Source: an uncultured Monoglobus sp. (GTDB lineage: Bacteria; Bacillota; Clostridia; Monoglobales; Monoglobaceae). Taken from it: a DNA stretch of 64,000 nucleotides. The DNA is taken from NCBI GenBank assembly GCA_947625055.1, contig CANQMT010000008.1, positions 1 to 64,000 on the forward strand. The letters run 5' to 3'. A program made the translations under genes and the position numbers. The notes under the pieces are model-generated. The model did not search any database, was not told where the DNA came from, and saw only the letters and a program-made list of their open reading frames with translations. Shown here in pieces: positions 58,831 to 64,000 of this stretch (position 1 is its first letter; each line of letters opens with the position of its first letter).

Positions 58831-59145
58831 ATGATAACACTAAATAAACAAATCGGCGCGGCTATTCTATCGGAATACGGTACAATCGCCGCCTTTGTTC
58901 AAAAAACGGGAATACCATACTCAACATTGAGCAGTATAATTAAAAACGGTGCCGGTAATAGTAAATTTTCGATGATCATGAAAATATGCCGTTATTTGAA
59001 TATAGATATTTTCAATAATTCCGAATACGGATTGTCGGATGAAGAAATCGAGTTTGTGCGCAAACTGTCGTTTATAGATAAAGACGGCGCGGATCTGCTT
59101 ACAATGGTTTTAGAAACTGAATATAAACGAAGTAATAAATTTTAA
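58831..59145 (+). CDS. helix-turn-helix (Cro/CI-like) regulator A
   Basis: The 104-residue protein has an N-terminal HTH (about 8-60) reading TIAAFVQKTGIPYSTLSSIIKNG with KFSMIMKICRYLNIDIF after it, the typical XRE fold, and a short helical C-terminal part (DEEIEFVRKLSFIDKDGADLL). It is a paralogue of the next gene, which has the same layout. The ATG at 58831 was chosen because it follows GGTAGGTGC; upstream codons are not supported. Targets are unknown; autoregulation through its own promoter is plausible. Confidence 0.85.
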   Translation: MITLNKQIGAAILSEYGTIAAFVQKTGIPYSTLSSIIKNGAGNSKFSMIMKICRYLNIDIFNNSEYGLSDEEIEFVRKLSFIDKDGADLLTMVLETEYKRSNKF

Positions 59146-59153
59146 TGCGAATA

Positions 59154-59182
59154 TTGACAATAGCGTGTGATTATGGTATAAT
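59154..59182 (+). promoter_or_regulatory. promoter of second HTH gene
   Basis: TTGACA (59154-59159), a 17-nt spacer, and TATAAT (59177-59182), only 9 nt after the stop of the first HTH gene. Confidence 0.88.
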
Positions 59183-59211
59183 GAAAGAGGTTTAGTAGAG
59201 GAGGTGTTTCA

Positions 59212-59550
59212 GTGGATGAGTTGACATTGCTTATTAAGCAAGAAATTAAGAAACAGTATCGCAGTGTACGTCAGTTCGCGTTCAGTGTAGGTATCGCGCA
59301 GACAACTGTGGTAAGCGCTTTAAAAAACGGCGTTTCCGGAACCGGATTTAATACCGTTATGAAGATGTGCAAGGCTCTTGACATTCAGGTATTCAATTAT
59401 GAGGTTCCGCTGGTTATTAACGAAAGCGTTATCTCACTTCTGCAAAAGTACAATTCCCTGGACAAGCTTGCTGAGCATACGGTTCAGACTGTGCTCAATG
59501 TTGAGTACGAAAGGTGCAAGGCTGACGCTCTTAAAAGCACTAAGCGCTGA
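59212..59550 (+). CDS. helix-turn-helix (Cro/CI-like) regulator B
   Basis: The 112-residue protein has an N-terminal XRE-type HTH (SVRQFAFSVGIAQTTVVSALKNG followed by GFNTVMKMCKALDIQVF) and a C-terminal helical segment like its neighbour's. It starts with GTG after a GAGGAGGTGTTTCA site. It is similar in order and length to the preceding regulator but has its own consensus promoter, which suggests a duplicated pair that regulates separately. Confidence 0.87.
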   Translation: MDELTLLIKQEIKKQYRSVRQFAFSVGIAQTTVVSALKNGVSGTGFNTVMKMCKALDIQVFNYEVPLVINESVISLLQKYNSLDKLAEHTVQTVLNVEYERCKADALKSTKR

Positions 59551-59657
59551 GGGTACTTAAAGTCCCGCGTCCGCGGGCGTCATAGTATGTCTTTTTTGAT
59601 TATTGTAGCATACTAAATAAAATGATTAAAAATAATTAAAGACTCACCAAAGAAACG

Positions 59658-59683
59658 GCGGCGGAAGCATTTGCTTCCGCCGC
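59658..59683. terminator. bidirectional terminator
   Basis: GCGGCGGAAGC (59658-59668) pairs with GCTTCCGCCGC (59673-59683) and is followed by TAACTTTTT. It separates the HTH pair from the convergent malic enzyme gene. Confidence 0.8.
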
Positions 59684-59701
59684 TAACTTTTTGCCGTCCG
59701 C

Positions 59702-60859
59702 TTATTCTGCGTTCGCCGCCTTGGCAACGGCGGCTGCAACGGTGCCCGCGATCCTTGGGTCAAAAGCCTTGGGGATTATGTATTCTTCGCTCAGCTCCTC
59801 ATCGGATATGAGCGACGCGATCGCGCCGCAGGCGGCTACCTTCATTTCCTCGGTAATAGCCTTGGCTTTGGCGTCAAGGGCTCCGCGGAAAATTCCCGGA
59901 AAAGCGATAACGTTGTTTATTTGATTGGGAAAATCAGATCGGCCGGTTCCGACTATCCGCGCACCCGCCGCTTTGGCGAGGTCGGGCATGATCTCGGGCG
60001 TCGGGTTTGCCATCGCGAAAACTATCGAATTTTCGGCCATGGAGCTGACCATTTCGGGACTCACGATGTTGGGGGCCGAAACTCCGATAAACACGTCCGC
60101 TCCCTTCATAACATCGGCGAGGCTGCCGGTCATTTTTTCTCTGTTGGTTATTTTCGACATTTTTTCCTGTTCGGGATTGAGACCGTCCATGCCCTCGCAG
60201 ATCGCGCCGATCTTGTCAGCCAGTATAATATTTTTCGCGCCCATGTTCATCAGCATTTTGCATATCGCGATCCCCGCGCTGCCCGCGCCGTTTATGACGA
60301 TGCGGACGTTTTCGATCTTCTTTTCCACAACTCTGAGCGCATTGATGATCCCCGCCGACACTACAATGGCGGTGCCGTGCTGGTCGTCGTGGAAAACGGG
60401 TATGTCGAGTTCTTCCTTGAGCCTGCGTTCCACTTCAAAACAGCGGGGCGCGGCGATATCCTCAAGGTTTATTCCGCCGAAGCCCGGAGCAATATTTTTG
60501 ACGGTATTTACTATCTCGTCAACGTCTTGGGTCGCGAGGCAGATAGGGAAGGCGTCGATATCCGCGAAGTTTTTAAACAGCACGCACTTGCCCTCCATAA
60601 CCGGCATTCCGGCCTCGGGGCCGATGTTGCCGAGGCCCAGGACCGCGCTGCCGTCCGTCACGACCGCGACCAGATTTCCCTTTCTTGTGTAGTCATAGAC
60701 CTTGCGTTTGTCTTTGGCGATAACGCGGCAAGGCTCCGCGACTCCGGGCGTATATGCCACCGAAAGCTCGTCCTTATTCGCGGTCGATGCGCGCGACGCG
60801 ACTTCAATCTTTCCTTTAAGTTCCTTGTGCAGTTTGAGCGCTTGTTTGTTGTAGTCCAT
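59702..60859 (-). CDS. NAD-dependent malic enzyme
   Basis: The 385-residue short-form malic enzyme has the N-terminal ELSVAYTPGVAEPCR motif with the catalytic Tyr, the VVTDGSAVLGLGNIGPEAGMPVMEGK region with catalytic Lys, metal-binding FHDDQHGTA and nucleotide fold VINGAGSAG. It oxidatively decarboxylates malate to pyruvate. Its AGGGGA ribosome site lies in the end of coaX, whose stop codon is 2 nt upstream of the ATG, so it is the third gene of yfcE-coaX-malic enzyme. Confidence 0.96.
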   Translation of the reverse strand: MDYNKQALKLHKELKGKIEVASRASTANKDELSVAYTPGVAEPCRVIAKDKRKVYDYTRKGNLVAVVTDGSAVLGLGNIGPEAGMPVMEGKCVLFKNFADIDAFPICLATQDVDEIVNTVKNIAPGFGGINLEDIAAPRCFEVERRLKEELDIPVFHDDQHGTAIVVSAGIINALRVVEKKIENVRIVINGAGSAGIAICKMLMNMGAKNIILADKIGAICEGMDGLNPEQEKMSKITNREKMTGSLADVMKGADVFIGVSAPNIVSPEMVSSMAENSIVFAMANPTPEIMPDLAKAAGARIVGTGRSDFPNQINNVIAFPGIFRGALDAKAKAITEEMKVAACGAIASLISDEELSEEYIIPKAFDPRIAGTVAAAVAKAANAE

Positions 60860-60861
60860 TT

Positions 60862-61644
60862 TTATTCCCCTTTTTTAGTATCTTTGTTTTTATCGTACAG
60901 TATTTTAAGACCGTCGACAGTCAGCATGCTGTCAACAATGTCGATCTCCTCGGATTCGCGGGAGATCATTTTCGCCAGTCCGCCGGTCGCCACAACCGTG
61001 GCGTCTCCGCCGATCTCGCGTTTTATCCTTCGCGCTAAGCTGTCGGTCATTCCCGCGTGGCCGTAGAGCGCGCCGCTCTGGATCGAGTTGACCGTGTTTT
61101 TGCCGATTGGCGAAGGCGGTTTGACGATCTCTACCTTTGGCAGCTTGGCGGTGCGCTCAAAGAGAGCGTCCATTGAAATTTTCATGCCCGCAGTGATGAT
61201 CCCGCCCACATAGCAGCCGTTTTTGTCAATGGCGCAGAACGTGGTCGCGGTGCCGAAGTCGACTATGATAAGCGGCGGCTTGTATTTGTTTATTGCGGCC
61301 ACAGCGTTCACAATGCGGTCGGCGCCAAGCTCCCGCGGGTTGTCCATTTTGATGTTCATTCCGGTCTTTATCCCCGGGCCGACGATCATGGGCGAGCAGC
61401 CCAGATAGCGCCGCACCGCGTTTGTCAGCGAGTGCATGACCGTGGGCACGACCGAGGCGATCATAACGTCCTCTATTTGTTCGGGTCTAACCCCTTCGCT
61501 CAACAAAAGCTGAGCCAGAAGTATTCCGTATTCATCACTGGCCTTGTTAATATCGGTGGCGACGCGCCAGCTCCGCAAAAAAGCGTCTCCGTCATAGAGC
61601 GCGGCAACTATATTTGTGTTTCCAACATCTATCGCAAGCAACAT
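60862..61644 (-). CDS. coaX: type III pantothenate kinase
   Basis: The 260-residue ASKHA-fold kinase begins MLLAIDVGNTNIVAALYDG, the phosphate-binding motif of CoaX, and contains GADRIVNAVAA and DFGTATTFCAID. It catalyses the first step of CoA synthesis and is insensitive to CoA feedback. AAAGAGGGAAAAGAT precedes the ATG. It lies 22 nt after yfcE and 2 nt before the malic enzyme gene. Confidence 0.97.
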   Translation of the reverse strand: MLLAIDVGNTNIVAALYDGDAFLRSWRVATDINKASDEYGILLAQLLLSEGVRPEQIEDVMIASVVPTVMHSLTNAVRRYLGCSPMIVGPGIKTGMNIKMDNPRELGADRIVNAVAAINKYKPPLIIVDFGTATTFCAIDKNGCYVGGIITAGMKISMDALFERTAKLPKVEIVKPPSPIGKNTVNSIQSGALYGHAGMTDSLARRIKREIGGDATVVATGGLAKMISRESEEIDIVDSMLTVDGLKILYDKNKDTKKGE

Positions 61645-61666
61645 ATCTTTTCCCTCTTTAATATTT

Positions 61667-62131
61667 TTACGGTGTTTCTTTTATCTCGGCGGTTATTTTT
61701 CCGCATTCGTCAACCTCAAGCACGGCGTAAGTCATCCAGGCCGAGCCGGGGTTCAGCATGAACACGCCCGATACCTCTTCGCAATACGCCCTGTGGGTAT
61801 GGCCGAAAACGCAGATGTCCGCGTTCTCTTCCCGCGCTTTAAGCAGCAGGGTGTTGAGGCCGTACTTCACATGATATTTGTGGCCGTGGGTCAGAAAGAC
61901 CCGCTTGCCGGCAAAGGTGAACGTACGGTCAAACGGAACGTCCCTCACCGACCAGTCGTTGTTGCCGAGAACCACCGCCGCGGGCAGCCGCGGATAAGCG
62001 CGCACAAGCTTGTCGGCGTCCCTTTGCACGTCTCCGGCGAACATTATCATGGAAATACCGCTTTCGTTTTCAATAGCCTTGACCAGATTGTTGAAGCTTC
62101 CGTGAGAGTCACTCAGCACAACCGCCTTCAT
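61667..62131 (-). CDS. YfcE/MJ0936-family metallophosphodiesterase
   Basis: The 154-residue calcineurin-like phosphoesterase has the metal motifs in order: VLSDSHGS, FAGDVQRD, LGNNDW, LTHGHKYHV and FGHTHRA. The length fits the YfcE/YsnB group, which cleaves phosphodiesters in vitro; the physiological substrate is unclear. GGGGGG precedes the ATG. It is the first gene of the three-gene minus-strand unit. Confidence 0.93.
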   Translation of the reverse strand: MKAVVLSDSHGSFNNLVKAIENESGISMIMFAGDVQRDADKLVRAYPRLPAAVVLGNNDWSVRDVPFDRTFTFAGKRVFLTHGHKYHVKYGLNTLLLKAREENADICVFGHTHRAYCEEVSGVFMLNPGSAWMTYAVLEVDECGKITAEIKETP

Positions 62132-62162
62132 AAAAATCCCCCCAATATATTATGACTTTGCT

Positions 62163-62191
62163 ATTATATCACACAAAAATTTTTTTGTCAC
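62163..62191 (-). promoter_or_regulatory. promoter of yfcE-coaX-malic enzyme unit
   Basis: On minus, GTGACA (62186-62191), a 17-nt spacer, and TATAAT (62163-62168) in extended form TGATATAAT. Confidence 0.65.
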
Positions 62192-62252
62192 TATTTTTAT
62201 AAAAATACATAGAATAATAATGCGAAAAACTTTTTTGAAAGGCGGGACGCGT

Positions 62253-62513
62253 ATGAATTTAAACGATATGGCAAAGAACCTTGACAAAAAGAAGCTGGAC
62301 CGGGCGCTGAGCAGTCTCGGCGGAGTAATGTCGCGCGAAGAGCTTAACGCCGTGAAAAACGCCCTCGGCAGCCCGGATCTCGGCAAAAAACTCAGCGGAA
62401 TAAGCGCCGCGGACATTAACGGCGCGCTGAACGGAAACGACGGACTTAAAAAGGCGCTGAACGGAAATCCGGAGCTGATGAAAAACCTGAACGCATTTTT
62501 GAAGAATAAATAA
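62253..62513 (+). CDS. small unknown protein 1 of a three-gene cluster
   Basis: The 86-residue charged helical protein (NLNDMAKNLDKKKLDRALSS ... repeated LNGN/LKKALNGNPE words) has no signal peptide or membrane segment. The ATG at 62253 follows GAAAGGCGGG. The next gene begins 13 nt after its stop. I do not recognise its function; sets of small adjacent proteins like these are seen in Clostridia. Confidence 0.65.
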   Translation: MNLNDMAKNLDKKKLDRALSSLGGVMSREELNAVKNALGSPDLGKKLSGISAADINGALNGNDGLKKALNGNPELMKNLNAFLKNK

Positions 62514-62526
62514 AGGCGGTGATCGT

Positions 62527-62898
62527 ATGAGCGGCGGGCAGAATTCCGAGCTTGACCTGAGCGCGGCGATCGAAAAAATCGGCGAGATGTTCGGCGGAGA
62601 AGGCGGGCAGGAAAAGCTCGGCGGCATACTCGACGCGCTCTCCGGCGGCGCAAAGCCCGGCGGTCCCGCGCAGGGGATCGCCGAGGACGCGGCGGATTTT
62701 GAGATGATGATGAAAATGGGAAAGGCGGTATCAAAAATGAAGTCACAGGAAAAGAGCCGCGAGGCGGCGCTCCTCTATGCTTTAAAGCCGTATCTCGGCG
62801 AATCGCGGCGCGAGAAAACCGACAGCGCGGTTAAGATCATGGGCATGATCAAAGCTTTTTCGGCTCTTAAAGAGAGCGGATTTGATTTCGGTATTTAG
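62527..62898 (+). CDS. small unknown protein 2 of a three-gene cluster
   Basis: The 123-residue protein has a Gly-rich first half and a helical second half reading MKSQEKSREAALLYALKPYL then SRREKTDSAVKIMGMIKAF, an ALKPyL-x-RR pattern that recurs in clostridial hypothetical proteins next to a partner such as the following gene. No signal peptide. AAAGGCGGTGATC precedes the ATG. Function unknown. Confidence 0.7.
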   Translation: MSGGQNSELDLSAAIEKIGEMFGGEGGQEKLGGILDALSGGAKPGGPAQGIAEDAADFEMMMKMGKAVSKMKSQEKSREAALLYALKPYLGESRREKTDSAVKIMGMIKAFSALKESGFDFGI

Positions 62899-62909
62899 GA
62901 GGCCGGATT

Positions 62910-63314
62910 ATGTACAGACGCTATAATTCAAACCGCCAGACAGGCGGCGCCCGCCGACAGCCGCCCCCGCGCGAGGCTGAACAGCGGGATCGGGGAGCGG
63001 CGCACGAGCAGCCGGCTCCAAAACCGTCGGGCGGCGATTTCGCGGCCGCCGCCCGGGAACATGAGCGCAAAGCGGAAAATTACATAAGCCGTGTGCCGGA
63101 GCGCGCTCCCGGCGGCTCCGCCGAGACGGGGTTTTTGGATTCGATACTTAACATGCTTCCGAACGAGCTCTATAACCGGAACACCAAAAAGATCCTCGGG
63201 CTTGTCACCGCCGAGGATCTGCTTCTGATCTCGCTGATACTGCTCGTCGCCGACAGCGGAGAAAATGACAACAAGGCTCTTGTCCTCGCGCTTTTGTACA
63301 TTTTGGCAGCATAG
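62910..63314 (+). CDS. small unknown protein 3, Arg/Pro-rich with hydrophobic tail
   Basis: The 134-residue protein has a low-complexity Arg/Pro/Gln/Ala N-terminal half (about 1-65) and a C-terminal hydrophobic segment reading AEDLLLISLILLVADSGEND then a second apolar stretch LVLALLYILAA. This DLLLIsLILL-x-D tail is recurrent in small clostridial proteins and may be membrane-associated. AGGAGG precedes the ATG, 11 nt after the previous gene. Function unknown. Confidence 0.68.
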   Translation: MYRRYNSNRQTGGARRQPPPREAEQRDRGAAHEQPAPKPSGGDFAAAAREHERKAENYISRVPERAPGGSAETGFLDSILNMLPNELYNRNTKKILGLVTAEDLLLISLILLVADSGENDNKALVLALLYILAA

Positions 63315-63355
63315 GCGCCCTTGCGAAAATGTAAGAATTTTGTAATATTATTGTG

Positions 63356-63384
63356 TTGACACAAGGGGATATTATGTTTATAAT
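63356..63384 (+). promoter_or_regulatory. promoter of polysaccharide deacetylase gene, with adjacent inverted repeat
   Basis: TTGACA (63356-63361), a 17-nt spacer, and TATAAT (63379-63384): perfect consensus. The inverted repeat ATTAATAAG (63388-63396) with CTTATTAAT (63402-63410) sits at the predicted transcript start and could be an operator or a 5' hairpin. Confidence 0.85.
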
Positions 63385-63458
63385 CATATTAATAAGATAT
63401 GCTTATTAATATGGCGTTTCATATACTTACCAATGATAAACTATGGAGGGGTTTTCTT

Positions 63459-64000
63459 ATGAAAAAGGTGCTGGTGTGCGTTTTGTTGGCCGCAGTGCTG
63501 GTGATATGTATGGGAATGAAAGGCATCGTTCCGGTCGATGTTGACGATTCGGGTGATCAGGAGATGGTCACTATGTACAGCGAGGACGGACGCTCGGAGC
63601 AGTTCACGCCGAGCGAGGTCGAGGAGCAGAAAACCGTTGGCTGGTATAATAACTTCAGCGATGTGCTGACCACTATGTGGAAAGAGGACGGAAGCAGCAT
63701 CGTGGTGTATAAGGCCGACGAGGGAAAATATGAGAGAGAGGGTTACACCACAAACTACTCGTCGATCTTCGCGAAGGTCTTTAACCCCGAAACCGAGGAG
63801 GTCAAGGATGTTTTGAAAAGCGAGGTACAAACATACGTTGACAGCGGCTGGAAGCGCGGCAACGGAAAGCTTGACCCCGACGAGCCCATGATCGCGCTGA
63901 CGTTTGACGACGGCCCGGGAGCGAAAACAACGCCGCGTCTGCTCGACGCGCTTGAGGAGAATAATGCCCGCGCCACATTCTTTATGCTGGGCGACCACAT
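63459..64000 (+). CDS. polysaccharide deacetylase (CE4), 3' truncated by window end
   Basis: The visible 180 residues start with a signal peptide or anchor (about 1-20, MKKVLVCVLLAAVLVICMG), then about 120 residues of extracellular region (GWYNNFSDVLTTMWKEDGSS), and then the start of a NodB domain: IALTFDDGPGAKTTPRLLDA, with the catalytic Asp-Asp, followed by NARATFFMLGDH. The frame is open at 64000. CE4 enzymes deacetylate peptidoglycan or other wall polymers. GGAGGG precedes the ATG at 63459. Confidence 0.92.
   Translation, partial: MKKVLVCVLLAAVLVICMGMKGIVPVDVDDSGDQEMVTMYSEDGRSEQFTPSEVEEQKTVGWYNNFSDVLTTMWKEDGSSIVVYKADEGKYEREGYTTNYSSIFAKVFNPETEEVKDVLKSEVQTYVDSGWKRGNGKLDPDEPMIALTFDDGPGAKTTPRLLDALEENNARATFFMLGDH

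Noticed and set aside
59921-61066. 381-codon open frame antisense to malic enzyme and coaX
   Set aside because: Opposes two clearly recognised genes; no start signal or family features.

Overview
The window is a chromosomal piece of a Gram-positive, low-to-mid GC Clostridia-type bacterium. The evidence is AGGAGG-type ribosome sites with some TTG/GTG starts, TTGACA-N17-TATAAT promoters, a T-box riboswitch, S-layer homology (SLH) surface proteins, lipoprotein signal peptides, the diaminopimelate pathway and many small clostridial families (DUF4364, DUF4830, DegV, ACT-only protein). The pectin-degrading repertoire with SLH-anchored lyases resembles pectin-specialist gut Clostridia such as Monoglobus; that placement is inference.

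Layout. 1-2567: dispersed repeats, then an NlpC/P60 hydrolase, RadC and an AraC-family regulator on the minus strand. 2741-24991: a pectin/galacturonate locus on the plus strand. It encodes uronate isomerase (uxaC), KDG kinase (kdgK), two very large secreted PL1 pectate lyases (one with a C-terminal SLH anchor), a LplABC-type importer (two permeases and a binding lipoprotein, no ATPase), and four to five cytoplasmic enzymes: pectin methylesterase, GH28 polygalacturonase, tagaturonate reductase (uxaB), altronate dehydratase (uxaA) and a GH43 glycosidase. The design is: cut pectin outside, import the still-decorated oligomers, trim and de-esterify them inside, and convert galacturonate to KDPG. 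25026-30855: a CLC-family transporter, tRNA-Gln and tRNA-Leu, a toxin-antitoxin remnant, a patatin, an AEC transporter, a lipoprotein, a nitroreductase and rpsT. 31118-34387: asd-dapA-dapB-ACT lysine/DAP operon. 34490-38894: small membrane protein, SLOG protein, AlkD-like protein, VanX-like dipeptidase, then a T-box with a tyrosine (UAC) specifier ahead of a sodium:solute symporter, followed by tRNA-Ser.

39318-42701 holds the most unusual gene. It is a signal-peptide protein with three SLH repeats, two InlB-type repeats, a long Pro/Thr/Ser/Glu mucin-like repeat tract and a C-terminal domain that I recognise as GT80 (Pasteurella/Photobacterium-type) sialyltransferase, with the catalytic Asp, the His-Pro motif, the Glu and the Ser-Ser pair all present. 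A PL9 pectate lyase lies opposite it, separated by a structured 340-nt gap bracketed by duplicated hairpins.

45502-64000 is mostly housekeeping: a complete DinJ/YafQ pair, a ~127-nt inverted-repeat element with its own promoter, hpf, DUF4830, an RsuA-type pseudouridine synthase, pyridoxal kinase, ComM, TrmL, DegV, DUF4364, alaS, HIT, prmA, an L,D-transpeptidase, two tandem helix-turn-helix paralogues, yfcE-coaX-malic enzyme, a cluster of three small unknown proteins and the start of a polysaccharide deacetylase cut by the window edge.

All calls come from reading the sequence and translated products; no database search was run. Promoter and hairpin coordinates are by eye.
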